64,000 nt of DNA from Chrysoperla carnea. Taxonomy: Eukaryota > Arthropoda > Insecta > Neuroptera > Chrysopidae. The translations under genes were made by a program, and so were the position numbers. The stretch is from positions 100,000,368 through 100,064,367 of the forward strand of contig NC_058337.1 in the NCBI RefSeq assembly GCF_905475395.1, read 5' to 3'. Each line of letters opens with the position of its first letter. Position 1 is the stretch's first letter. Shown here in pieces: positions 52,548-64,000 of the stretch. The notes below the pieces were generated by a model. It had not been told where the DNA came from. It searched no databases and worked only from the letters and a program-made list of their open reading frames with translations.

Positions 52548-54120
52548 GTACATACCTATGGTGTGGGTGTTATTTGGGCACTTATCATAGTAAGTTTTTT
52601 GTACTTTTACAGCTTGTAAGCCTGATTTTGGCTGCTGATCAAACCAAAATGGTCTAGGATATTTCATTTTTTGGATTTGTTTTAATTTGCTTGATTGTTT
52701 AAACAAGTTTTACATTAAAGTTTGTTGAAATCACTTTCGATGGAACATTTGAAAACAAATACCAGTATATTGAGTATATATAAATATTATCTGAAATAAA
52801 AGTAACATTATCGGATACAGGTCACCTGATACGTAATAAAAATATAGGTTAACTCTTAAAACACAGACAACAAGTTCACATATATTACACATATAATACA
52901 TATATGTTGTAATAATAAATACACGATAATATATCCATCCATAAACCTTCTTCCCTCATCCTTTTTAGCTATTAAAGCATCAAGTTGCATGTTAACTAAT
53001 ATTTATATCGGTGGTATCTGTTTCATTTTGTGATGTTTTTACTAATGTACTAAATAGGACATAAAAGGCCTATTAGTGTATAAAGGTATATCTTCTGTGC
53101 TAATATATACCGGATGGTCTGCCAATTTTAAGAGTACCATCTTTGCTACTCAAGTCTGCAAGTTTTCGAGAATAATTAGTTAAAACGATTTCGATGAGTT
53201 TTGTTTGGACCGTGAGATGAGTGGAGTTTGCCGTCTGTAAAGTACAAATACGAACATCTTTTCAATATTTCTTCGCCAGTTTGTTCGTACCGGGCATCGA
53301 TACGGCATTAATATTCTCATTATATTCTCTGCAGTGGTTGTCTTTGATAATATCTTCATTTTTAGATTGATCTAGATAGATAACTTCCTCTAACGATTCC
53401 CATCGTTATGCCCTTCTTATAATTCAATAGTGCCTTTATGATACTATTATCAGTCTTTGGTTAAGGTAGCTCTGGACTGTCGATCTGATTAAAATACAAA
53501 TTATCCTTCAATGAAAGTTAATATAAAGTTAAAAGAGTACACCCAGAACCGTTCTGAAAAATTTGTATCACTTCCAAAGATCCTCATTAAGCAAGATATT
53601 TGCAACTATCACTAGACACCACCTAGAAATAAAATTTATTGTATTCATGTATATTTACTAACACTCAATACCTTACCAATTTCATCATGACTACTGCAGC
53701 GACTACCAAGATGAGGAGGAGTAGAAAAAGACAGTGGTTTATCTTCATTGTCATTGTGAAATTTTGCCATAAGAAGATGGATCTACTTGCGTCATGTATC
53801 AATATCTTTCATGGCCTCTCCAATTTGAAGTCTGTTGTCTTCAAAAAAACCGTTGTTGTTCTAAAACACCTCCGAATGGTTCATAGGATAGTTGGTGGCA
53901 ATGAGTCTATTGGTTTTTAAACGAAGCTATTGACTCTTGATTTTAATGTGCTACTATTTTAAGCACTTCCATTTACTTGCTAGCTTAAGCCCATTCATAT
54001 ATCCCTACAGTTTCTCATTGCAGGGAATTAAACCTAGCTGGATGCCATCTATATGTGTTCCCGTAAACATTAACCCTAAGCCCATTGATCATTACAGGCC
54101 ATTTTATAGTTGGTACATCT
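52548..54120. other. Non-coding interval
   Basis: No supported gene. Two modestly GC-richer stretches (53090-53470 and 53640-53920) may be eroded transposon sequence: the first begins 'taccggatggtctgccaatt', in the style of a mariner-type terminus, and the second gives a 93-aa ORF without a domain. Confidence 0.4.
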
Positions 54121-54260
54121 AAAACCGAAGAAAAATAACCGATATACTCCACCGTATTGATATCTAAAAATGGGGTTGGAGCGGTCATATGCCAAATAAG
54201 AAGATGATCGTCAATCGTCGATGAGAGATATTATACAAGCTTTTAAGAAATGACCTACAA
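54121..54260 (+). mobile_element. RTE-like non-LTR retrotransposon C-terminal fragment
   Basis: The plus-strand frame starting near 54123 translates as RRKITDILHRIDI, a stop, then KWGWSGHMPN and VNRR. This matches the conserved RxxDIIxRIxxLKWxWAGHxxR..DxRW motif that lies after the reverse transcriptase in RTE-type and related elements. Only about 45 residues are recognisable, with two stops, so it is a small fossil. Confidence 0.6.
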
Positions 54261-55014
54261 TTCGGAAAAGAAAAGCTATTATTATTATTACTATTATTAT
54301 ACATCGAAGAATGCCTTTAAATATTATTTTGTACTTTTTAACTAATGTTTAAAAAAGTTTTTTTGCACAGTTTTACTGTCTGAAAATCATTTGATTTTTG
54401 CTAACCACTCTGTACAATAATTTTTTTCACCCTTGTAATATTGTAGACACACAAACTACACATCAAGATTTGTGTTTTACGACTACTACTACCTACCTAC
54501 CAAAATCATGTACACACACCATATCGTATCGTCATCATCACCCACCTAATGATTAGATAAATTATGGACTCTTTAATGTATTTATCATGATGTTTAGGGA
54601 CCAATATAAGGGAAAACAAAGGCATCAACTGTATATATACACGTATTTATGTGTTGTTATTATTAGTCAATAAAGACAATAACAGATTGTTTTTTTTTCC
54701 GGGGTTCTTATTTTATTTAGAAAATTATTTTTTGTTTTTACTGGTAGTTTGTTTTGGATTTGATTAATGACCAATAGTTTTGCTTTGAAAATAAAATCTT
54801 ATGACATTTAACCCATGTTTGTTTACATTTGTTTTTGAGGGCAGTATGGTCATTTTTGTGTGGTCTTTCTTAAATTATTTAGCTTAGAGTAATTTTTTTT
54901 CTTAAATAATATATCTGTTGTATGGCTGCACTTATTATATTTGCGATTAAAAGAACTGATAAAAACAAGCTGCACAGAATGGTTACGCAGATTGGTGAAA
55001 TTTATTTAATCGTG
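54261..55014. other. AT-rich non-coding interval
   Basis: Nothing recognised beyond a (TAT)n tract near 54279-54301 and T runs. Confidence 0.4.
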
Positions 55015-56045
55015 AGAATAGAGGATAGGACTAAATTTTTTTAACACTTCAGATGAAAACTTCCAACTGGACGTGCAGGAAAGTGAAGTTGGTTTTTAAA
55101 AATTTTTACTAGTATGTAAGATATGATATTTTAAAATTCCTAATTAAACAAAGAGGAAGATACCCACTAGTAACGTCATACGTGGATATCGCCTTAGAGG
55201 TTGCATATAAAACTTTGTTTTGCTAAAAGGAGATGGACAACTTTGGAAAGCAATCTTTGATTGCTTATAACTTCTTCGTTTAATCAATTTTAATTTCACT
55301 TTCAAATTTTGTCATGGTATCAAGTCTTTATGGGTTACATTTTTATGGGTAATATGGCCAATTCGACATCAGGATTATCCCCTTTTGTGAATAGGCCTTT
55401 AAAAATATAATACTAGTTTTCCAATTAGTTTTTCTTTCGCCTGTATGTATAATTGCCTTAGTTCGAACTTTTACTGCACAGACACTAAAGTGAAGTTGGC
55501 ATTTGAAAATCTTTGGAAATACGAAAAATATAATCGTTTAAACAAAGAGGGAGTTACATAGAAGTGATGCCACTTTTATTTATCGCCATACAGACTTCAT
55601 ATAACACTCCGTTCTGCAAGAAAAAGATGGTCAATAATATTTGGAAGTTTATAACTATTTCTTCTCCTAGATTAAACCTCCTAATTAAACATGTGAGTGA
55701 GATCCATAGATGAAATTTTATGTCTGTCCATAGAGACTGCCTATAAAATTCGGTTTTGCAAGGCAGAGTTGGACAACAAATATTTGAAAGTTTAAAACTA
55801 CTTCGTACCTTAGTTAAAAACTCCTAATTAAGCAAAGAGGAAGAACACATAGAAGTGATGCCACTTTTATGTATCGCCATAGAGACTAAATATATAAACT
55901 CGGTTTTGCAAGGCAGAGTTGGGCAACAAATATTGAAAGTTTATAACCACTTCGCCATTTAATCAATTTTAACTTTCAAATTTTGTTTTGGTAGTAAGTT
56001 TAGTTTTACAGTTTAATGTGTAACTTGGCAAATTCAGTAGCAGTG
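55015..56045 (+). repeat. Local array of diverged repeat units of about 150 bp
   Basis: The first part (55015-55385) matches 48235-48605. From about 55533 three further diverged units follow, starting near 55533, 55680 and 55829 with 'aaacaaagagggag', 'cctaattaaacatg' and 'cctaattaagcaaag' and sharing 'agaagtgatgccacttttat', 'cggttttgcaaggcagag' and 'gaaagtttataacy' blocks. The last two begin 149 bp apart. The array looks like a tandem core carried inside a mobile unit. Non-coding. Confidence 0.8.
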
Positions 56046-56780
56046 ATCAACTTAATTATATATAACTTAAAATCAATACATGAAAAAAAATTTATCTGTA
56101 ATATAATATTTTTAGGTAAGGGCTGTTTGTGATGGTGATTTCGTCAATTTATAGTATACATAGGCTGGCAGTCCAAAATTTGATCAGATGTTTGTTTCAT
56201 CACCTGTTTTGGACCAAAATAAAATATTAATAATTGTGGCCCCCAATTTGTCAATACGTATAGCCACCTAAATATGTATACTCCGCCGATGGGCCCTTAG
56301 ACATACACCATAGCGTCAGTGTAGCACAGGAAGGATTTCTGACATTCCAAAATACTTATTAGAATGCCAAGGATTTGTCTGCATCTACAAAATCTGGAAA
56401 TATAATAGGGCCTAATTTTCATAAGATTAGTGAGGGTTCATTTCAACTATGGTTTTTCATGGACAAAACCTGCACCCACAGTTTACAATCCAGTGTAGAT
56501 CAGGCATTACGTTTCATAATAATATCCGTCTGATCGTCATACATATATACAGCATATTTTTTTTATGCTTTTGAAGGTGAGATACCGGATGGATTATGAT
56601 AAGCATCGTTGATTTTAAAAAAAATTAAAATTAAATTGTATATTACTTATAAATTTATATTAATATATGACAAAATAACTATTTTAAATTAATAATTAAT
56701 TAAACTATCTCTGTTTATATTGTTGGTAATTTGTGAATAATAATCATAAATGTTTATTTTTATTGTAGGTACTTTAGTCG

Positions 56781-57675
56781 TGTCATTTTAGCATTTCATA
56801 GAGAATTTTTTTGTACCTCAACCGATCGAACCAGTTTTTTTTTTTTTTTAAATGATCAGGAAGATCCATATATTAGAATCTACATCTAACTTTTTGCCGC
56901 TAGAAAGTTTTGGTTTTTGCTATGGGCCATATAGGAAAATCATTAGAATCCATTTATGAGGTGATTTTTGAAAATTTGAAAACCTTTAAAATATTGGACA
57001 GAAACGTATACTCGGAGGTTTTCGGGGTGCCTGATCACTATTCCGAAATCAGAGTTTCGATATAATCTCTCCCTCTTGGGGTAATTTACCTTGCTTGTCC
57101 AAAATTGCAATATTCTGTAAATATTCAAAAAAATGGATCAAAAAAGTATAAGTTAGGTCACTGATTACGATTCCGAAGTTAGAATGAAGATGTACTGCCC
57201 ACTTCTGGGGTTATTCGCCCAGGCTGGCCCAAAACAGAAGGATTCTGTAAATATTGGACAAAATGGGCAAAAAAATATACTCGGGGGTTTTTGGGGCCAC
57301 TGATCACGATTCCGAAGTAAGAATGGGGATATACTCCACCCTTCCTGGAGTTTTTCGTCCTTCGTTGACCTAACACTGCAATTTTCTGTAAATATTCAAT
57401 TTGGAACAGTGAGGTGAATAACCCCCGGAGGAAGGGAGTATATCGAAATTCTGACTTCAGAATAGTGATCTGTGATCCCGAAAACCCCCAAATGTACGTT
57501 TCTGGCCCATTTTGTTGCAAAAGTGGATTATAATAATGGGCCATATGCAACTTTCTAGCGGCAATAAATTAGATGTAATATATGGACTTTTCTCTAAATT
57601 AAAAAAAAAAATTGGCCCGATAGGTTGAGGTACATAAAAATTCTTCATTTTGGCCTTTTTTAATCTAAAATGATT
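56781..57675. mobile_element. Long foldback element with tandem core
   Basis: The outer arms (about 56781-56935 and 57525-57675) are inverted copies sharing GTACCTCAACC(G/T)ATCG, TCCATATATTA and GCCGCTAGAAAGTT. Between them are three direct units containing GATCAC(T/G)ATTCCGAA (near 57028, 57163 and 57303, about 138 bp apart) and one inverted unit (57400-57520), so the symmetry continues toward the centre. The minus-strand ORFs here (such as 57179-57550) repeat the same peptide because of the units and are not genes. Confidence 0.8.
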
Positions 57676-59633
57676 CGTCTACTTATATAAATCATCATTT
57701 AAAAAAAATAAATAAATAATAATTCATAATGTATTTTTTAATAAAAAGAGAATACAATGTTTAAATTACATTGTTTTGTAATTAAACGTTCTTTGTTTTT
57801 CATAACAGGTGTTTATTTAATTTTTGTTATTTAATTGTTCTCAAATAAAATGAAAAATAAAGCAATTAACTTCTATATACAGTCTACAGAAATGATACAA
57901 AACTTTTGTGTAGAAAAGTTTTTTTCTAAACCATTTGGCTTAAATTTTAATTGTGTAAGTATATTAAATAAAGCGTTTTTGTGTAAAAACATTTTTAGAA
58001 TCATTTTTAAAGACACTCTTGAACTATTAGAAAAGCTTATATAATTCTACTTTTTAGGGTCGGCTCTTGGTCTATCGTAAAGGTTTGACTATTATGTATA
58101 CTATGTTAAAATTTGAATATATGGACTATAAAAAAAAAGTGGCAAATAATAATTAATTAATAATTACTTTTATTTTTTTTGAAAATTATTTTTCCATACT
58201 TTGTTTTTAAGATATTGGGAAATAAATATTTAAAAACTATACGTAAATTGATACCGTGATTTTTGAACTGACCACCTTTGAGTTACCCTTGAAAAAAAAA
58301 GATTTCATTCAGAAAAAAATATAGTTTTAATTGTTTTTTCAAACATTTTAATCCTGATTCTTGATAAATTGAAATATTCACAAATGCTCAAGATTTTTTC
58401 AGATTTTGAGCAAGAGTTTTAAACAATATCTACATCGTAGTATGCCTTATCGGGTTTCATTCCTATTCATGCTTGACCCCCATAGGGACATTGTTAGGGA
58501 CATTATTGTATAAAGTTTAACTGGAGTATGGCCAATCATTGTATGATTTAGATTATGAGTTGCTATTGACATATAATTTGAACTTATATAGGTAAGAAAA
58601 TAATGATTTTTCAGATACTTATTGAAAGTTTTTTATTTGTTGGCATTTTTATCGATTCCTTTAATAGTTTACTCTGACTTGTTCAACTTTTAATCGCCAG
58701 AATATGCATATTTTGACTTTCTGCATGTTGACTCACACAATCCATTTGATGTTTGTTTTTAATTATGCCCAATCTATAGGGTGGGCCATTTTAATCGATA
58801 TGTTAAAATTATCGTAGCTCAAATAACTAAATAACTCAAGTAACTAAAAAAAAGAAAATTTTTTTTAACAAAAACGTTGCACTCAACGAATGACATCTTA
58901 AAATTTGACTTATATACTTAGATTTTTCGAAAAGATCACAAAACAATAAAATCTTTTGTTTGAAACCTCTTTTTTCGATTTTAAATTTCAAAAAAGATAG
59001 GACATATTGGATGTCTACCAAGATTTGGAACAAATCGTATAGCCTATTTCTCGTTTTATATATTGTCATCTTTCATTTTTTCTAAGAACTAAGTGAGTTC
59101 TCAGTACTGAAGAAGAAGAAACTTGCAACATAATTAATTAATTTTATGAAATATGAAAGTATTGTATTTAGTTCACTGAATATAATTATAATGATCATTT
59201 CTTTTACCCTTTTGTATTTCAGACGGGCATAACACAATTTTGAACCAACCAATATATTCAGAGAGATATTGTAGTGGACATAATATTATTTATCATTATA
59301 TACTCGAAGAGATGATACGTTTAGAATATATCTGACAGTATGTTTAAATCTAGAATGCCTATACGAATTTTGATGATAAAAAGTGGAAGCGATGAAAAAT
59401 TGAGTATATATATATACCAGAGTCAGGGCAATTTTAGATAAAAGGCTTGATTTTTATATGAAGTTTGACTAAGTCTAAATCAATGTGAAAATTTACAGGG
59501 CGTTGCCCGATTATTTAAATAAATGAATGACTTCAAAAGTAGGGATATTTAACATTGGTATTATAGGAAAACAGTAGATGGATGATATATTTTCATAGAT
59601 TTCTCCAAAACTAGTCGGTGGAAAAAAAACTGT
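57676..59633. other. AT-rich non-coding interval
   Basis: No supported gene. A single mariner-style terminus, TATAGGGTGGGCCATTTTAA, lies at 58776-58795 without a detectable partner. ORFs at 57835-58044 (+) and 58836-59069 (-) have low-complexity composition. Confidence 0.4.
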
Positions 59634-60141
59634 TTAAGGATGTTCCAGCATGGTATTTGCAGTTTCTATGTTAAAGCAATGGTACAATTTTTTTTTCGAC
59701 AGAATTTAACGAAAAATTAAATTTAAGAATTTAATAATGCTTACTATTAATTCCCAAAGTTTCAGAAATTTTGACCGTTTAAAATGGGAAATAATTATGC
59801 CAACGTCCCAATTTCGATCAATTTACGTCAAAGTTAATATCTCGAAAGTGAAAATTAATTTCTAAATTTTTTTTTTAGAATTGTATTGTATAAACATTTT
59901 TTTCTACTTTTTCTTCAATATATAATAATATCATAAAAAATAGTTGGAGAGACCGGACATTTTACATGCTTTAAATGGGACATGACCCTCAAAATCTCGA
60001 ACTTTGTCTTTAAATATCTCGCGATCTAGACGGTCAAAAATTATGAAATTTTAGGAATTCATAAATAAAGCTATTATAAACCCGAGAAAAAAAATTCGGC
60101 CAAATCTGTCGAAAAGTGATTTCATGCTGGTACTACCTTAA
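59634..60141. mobile_element. 500-bp TTAA-flanked MITE, copy 2 (piggyBac-like)
   Basis: The same 500-bp unit as 38871-39370, bounded by TTAA at 59634-59637 and 60138-60141. The left TIR has drifted (GGATGTTCCAGCATG) while the right TIR is intact. Differences from copy 1 are few (for example 'aagaatt' for 'aagatttt' near 59725 and single substitutions), so both insertions are probably recent. Orientation is the same as copy 1. Confidence 0.9.
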
Positions 60142-60440
60142 ATTAAAGTTATAAATTTATTAAATTTTGATGGTGAATTATGTTATAACTTGACATTATA
60201 AGACAAAAAGTATTAATCAAACTTTTAGATATCTGAAGTAATTTCTAAAATATCGAAAATTTGGATTTAATTATTTAGCTTTTGATATTTCGAAAACCAA
60301 GGCAGATATCGAAAAATTGTATTCTTATTTTTCGTCTACATTCATGAACTTATAACAAAATTCACCATTAAGGTTCAAAATAATATACGAATAATTTCAA
60401 CCACAAGTCTAAACTTGCCCTGGAGCTCGTATTACCTTAA
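60142..60440 (-). repeat. Second TTAA-ended repeat family, reverse copy
   Basis: Read on the minus strand from the TTAA at 60437-60440 it begins GGTAATACGAGCTCC and continues 'agggcaagtttagacttgtg', 'gttcatgaatgtagacgaaa', 'agctaaataattaaat'. The same order appears on the plus strand at 61390-61590. It directly abuts the MITE at 59638-60137. Non-coding. Confidence 0.65.
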
Positions 60441-61389
60441 GTTTATTTAAATTCAAAAAAAATGGAATTTCTAGGTTTATGAAATCGTAGTTGAATTTTT
60501 TTTTTTGAATCGTAGTTTTGCATAACAAGTAAGATAAAAAAAATTATTTACTTTGTTTGCTAATTTTAATCCATTGGGGTTGATTTTATTTTAATTTCCT
60601 TAGTTTTGGTTTTGCCGACTTGAATGAATTTTCTCTCGTGAAGTTTTTTTTTATCAAAAACCGAAATCTTCTTGAAGCGTTTGAAAATAACATATTCTCA
60701 AAATATATACAGGTTTTTATTTTCGAGTTTTCATTTTGCAACTAGCCTGTTAACCGCTCGGTAATCGTTAGTCCCGTGATGAAAGATTTGCTCACGCGGT
60801 CAGCATATCGTATGCGTCTAATAATCACAATATGTGGTCATTTTTTACTCTCTAACAGGAATGAAAACAAATATATGTGTGAATTTTGAGAATCACATTT
60901 TCCATTAAGATTACCAGAAGTAAACGTGCTGTACTGGGTACAAGATAAGGAATTTAATATTAACTAAGCATACAAATGGAAGCAAATGCCAATGATATAC
61001 ATAATACTTACTCCCTACTATATAGATATAGAAGACCAGTATAACAGCTCGATTACATTTTGTAGCTGAAATTTCATCGCTTGTCTCTTATATGAGTGAT
61101 ATGAGTAATATGTGTAATCATTAGAGCTTGGTACCTCTCTTGTGCATGTGTTGTATATTTGATATATGTATGTATGTATGTATGTCAGTTTTGATGTGCG
61201 GGTGTTGTGCTCCTTGAACGTCATCTCCGCTTCATAAACGATACACTCTGGTTTTACTGCTGGTTTTCCGGTTATAGATACTTTTAGTTTGTGTTTTAAA
61301 AGTTTTGATATCGAAATTATTTGTTTACAACATTGTCACATTTATTACGATGTTATTATTTTCAGACGAACTTATCAAAAATTTAAGCC

Positions 61390-61590
61390 TTAAGGTAGTA
61401 GAGGTCCAAGGCAAGTTTAGACTTGTGGTTGAAATTATTTGTACCTAATTTCCAATTTTAATGATAAATTTTGTTATAATTTCATGAATGTAGACGAAAA
61501 CTAAGACAAAATCTGCCCTGGCTTACGAAATATTGAAAGCTAAATAATTAAATAAAATTTTCGATATTAGTTAATCGTAAATGATGAAAA
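61390..61590 (+). repeat. Second TTAA-ended repeat family, forward copy
   Basis: Begins at TTAA (61390-61393) with GGTAGTAGAGGTCCAAGGCA and shares about 200 bp with the inverted copy at 60142-60440. The opening GGTAGTA also resembles the TIR of the 500-bp MITE, so the two families may use the same transposase. The far end is not defined. Confidence 0.6.
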
Positions 61591-61689
61591 TCCTGATTGG
61601 GATGCACGACTAACATGAGATAATGCGATTAAAAATGATAGTTTTTACACACGAAGCGTGGGAGAAGCTTACAAACATAGCAATTCTAT

Positions 61690-61810
61690 TAATTTTAAAC
61701 CCCCGAACCAAAAAATGCGTGTCTGTATTTCTGTCTGTCTGTGTATCTGCCTGTGGCATCGTAGCGCCTAAACGGATGATCCGATTTGGATTTTGTTTGT
61801 ACCCAAAAAA
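61690..61810 (+). repeat. Dispersed repeat family B, fragment
   Basis: Contains 'acccccgaaccaaaaaatgc', 'ctgtctgtctgtgtatctgc' and 'gcatcgtagcgcctaaacgg' in family B order. ORFs on both strands across it are shadows. Confidence 0.65.
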
Positions 61811-62924
61811 TGTATTGTAAATTCTACTTGTTTCCAGTGAGTTAGACTTACCGTTTTGACAAAAAACTAATATTTGAGAGAATATCATATTTGGTATCAT
61901 TAAAAAAACCGGAATTATTCATTCTATTAAATAATAAATATTACATTTAGAGGATTATTTTTAATGGAGGGGGGAGTGTGTGTGTATTCATCCTGCTACA
62001 TGTATGTGCATTCATTCTTATTTTTGTGTGAGACAGTAGGAGTAAAGTAAAGTGCTGGGTTGTTAACTACCTTAATGTTGGTCGTTTTGGTACCCAAATT
62101 GGTTATTGTCACCGTTTTTATCAACGATAAAAACGTATGCTAAAATGAACAATACTGATAAATAATGTTAGAATTTTATAGATTTTAGGGCGATACAGAT
62201 TATGAAACTAAAGTCTGTAAAAAATTTATTTTAAAATGTTGGGTTCTATTTTGAATGAGTAAAGCTTATTTTCCTCATATCAGTATAAAATTAAATTTTA
62301 TCCCATAAATGAAATGATATAAGCCATAATTAATAGTCCTTTTAATTTAAAAACCAATTAAATTAGATGAAAATAAATTACGACGTGTGTACAATATGGA
62401 AAGGGAAAACTAAATATTAGAAGGTACACCAAACTGGTGGCATGATGGCATATTATTTAATTTTAAGTATTTTATTTATATTTTAACACACGCAAATTAA
62501 ACATTAGTGTCTTATATTTATTTATTTTTTTCTTCCAACTATATACACACGTAGATTCTATACCTCTATATAAATATAATTTCATTTATAAATGTAACAT
62601 AACACGTAACTTGTTTAACTTGAAGGAGGATTACGTGCTGTATAGTTTTAGAAGAGACATTATTTTCACCTGTTACACCATAGCCTGCTACCTATATATA
62701 TTAGTCATGGAAAATATGAATTATTATACAAAATATTTTTTTGTTTTTCACATATTCAATTGAAATGAATTTGACAATTAATTTCAAATGTTTTTTTGTT
62801 TTGTTTTTAATTTGTCTAGGTATTCTTTTTCGACTAAAATGACAGAGAAGATGATTTATTACACTATTGATGGTTGTCATATTTATCTTTATATTAATAC
62901 TATGCAGCTGTGTTTATGCAGGTA
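61811..62924. other. AT-rich non-coding interval
   Basis: Nothing recognised. A short perfect palindrome CGTTTTTATCAACGATAAAAACG lies near 62113-62135, and a (GT)n tract near 61975. Confidence 0.4.
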
Positions 62925-63070
62925 ATAAATCAGGTGTTTATACTTAATCCAAAGTTTGTAACGATTAGAAATATTGATTATAGAAACAAATCTTGGAAGA
63001 GGTCTTTACAAAAACACTTAATTAGTCCATTTTCGTTTGTGTGTTTGTTTGTAAGTATAATGACTCAAAA
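62925..63070 (-). repeat. Dispersed repeat family A, partial reverse copy
   Basis: Minus-strand 3' part of family A: 'aaagtttgtaacgattagaa', 'acacttaattagtccatttt' and 'gactcaaaagcgaag' are reverse forms of the conserved blocks. The terminal hairpin is not preserved. The 64-aa ORF over it is not a gene. Confidence 0.6.
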
Positions 63071-63085
63071 GCGAAGTTTCTTATT

Positions 63086-64000
63086 GGTCCAATCATTAAA
63101 TTAACCTGATTTTTATACTTATTGGATCAAAATTACATTTTAATTTTTTTTTTGCGTTTTCGATAAAACTCAGTATATAAGGTAATTTTACGGCCTAAAA
63201 TCGATCCAAATAATGCGATATTTCAGAAATTCTGCATCCAATCATTAAATTAACCTGATTTTTATACTTTTTGGTTCAGAATTAGCCCATCCAGCGAGTT
63301 TCATCAAATTTCAAAACAAAAATATTTTTTGATATTTTCTCGATTTTATCAAACCCCAAAAACCGATTGCAAAAAATCGAGAAATTTTTTTATCTCCAAT
63401 TTTGATAAAACTCAGTATTTAATGTAATTTTGACCCAAAAAGTACAAAAATCGGGTGCATTTGATGACTGGTTGAATAGTTTTTGAGATACGGACTAAAA
63501 TCGATCCAAATATTGCGATATCTCAGAAACTCTGCATTGTAACTTATTATAGGTGAAATAATTTTTAAAATCTATTAAGTAGTTAATTCAAAAATTTCAT
63601 TTTCAGAATTTTCGTACAAACTATCACCCTCTTTTCACCACCAAAATTACAGAGTCCCATATTAAATTTCATCTCCAATTTGACCCTCTTAAAGGATGAA
63701 TAAAGAAAGTAAAATAAACTTTTCACTCACACCATGAGCTCATATATTAAGTTTTATATTTCTTACTTCAAAAATGTTAAATATTAAACCTAAATGAACC
63801 ACATGCTCATATATCATTTTTTACATTTTTAACTTCAAAATTGATCAAGTTTCATACAAACTTCCAACACTCATTTTAACTCCTTGAGGGATTAATTTCC
63901 AAAAATCCTTTCTTAGTGCACACTTACGTAACTTAAGGAACGTGAATTAATTTTTAAAATCGGTTATGTAGTTTTTCAATTGATCTGTCGATTGAAGCTC
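63086..64000. repeat. Diverged internal repeats (family C), running off the window
   Basis: Repeated blocks: 'ccaatcattaaattaacctg' at about 63089 and 63238; 'gataaaactcagtat' at about 63162 and 63406; 'aaaatcgatccaaat' at about 63198 and 63498, followed by 'gcgatat' and 'agaaactctgcat'. From 63600, short lines of 'catatattaaatttcat...ttgaccctctt..ggatgaat' recur three times. This is a common insect repeat style, probably related to bases 1-235. Non-coding. Confidence 0.65.

Noticed and set aside
53639..53920. 93-aa ORF
   Set aside because: Composition and sequence show no family likeness; may be transposon debris but there is no support.
57179..57550. 123-aa minus-strand ORF with internal peptide repeats
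   Set aside because: The peptide repeats simply mirror the DNA repeat units inside the foldback element.

Overview
This is an AT-rich, repeat-dense stretch of an animal nuclear genome, most likely an insect. The only intact recognisable protein gene is a single-exon SoxB1/SoxNeuro-type transcription factor at 15370-16650 (+). The insect call rests on that gene's sequence, on the insect-style non-LTR retrotransposon, Helitron and TTAA-element remnants, and on frequent TAGGTAC/GTACCTA strings. I cannot fix the order (lacewing, aphid and others remain possible). No rRNA, functional tRNA, CRISPR or bacterial-type operon was seen.

Layout. 1-14.4 kb: dispersed repeats, including copies of a family here called A, non-LTR remnants (one interrupted by a second element with a clean target-site duplication), a tandem duplication and a Helitron-like copy. 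14.4-18.6 kb: the SoxN locus, with a repeat-poor upstream region, the CDS, an unusual in-frame GC-rich extension after the TGA, and a very AT-rich downstream region with a strong hairpin. 18.8-20.4 kb: a TA-flanked element with about 460-bp terminal inverted repeats and a short coding remnant. 20.4-47.5 kb: mostly featureless AT-rich DNA with foldback/MITE-like elements, a tRNA-derived SINE, a second Helitron-like copy, a 500-bp TTAA-flanked MITE and more non-LTR fragments. 47.5-64 kb: a dispersed and tandem 150-bp-type repeat, two long foldback elements, another family A copy, an RTE-like fragment, the second copy of the 500-bp TTAA MITE, and a diverged tandem repeat that resembles the first 235 bases of the window.

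The genes do not form a pathway: the window is one developmental regulator in a wide non-coding, transposon-filled setting. The most interesting signals are (1) a possible stop-codon readthrough extension of SoxN, where coding-like composition continues 26 codons beyond the TGA and stops at the next in-frame stop; (2) the dispersed family A, whose copies end in a short hairpin with compensatory base changes between copies; (3) a TIR element flanked by a 22-bp direct repeat, too long for ordinary DNA-transposon duplications; and (4) the long-TIR element carrying a piece of an unrecognised protein. All repeat comparisons were made by eye within this window only.
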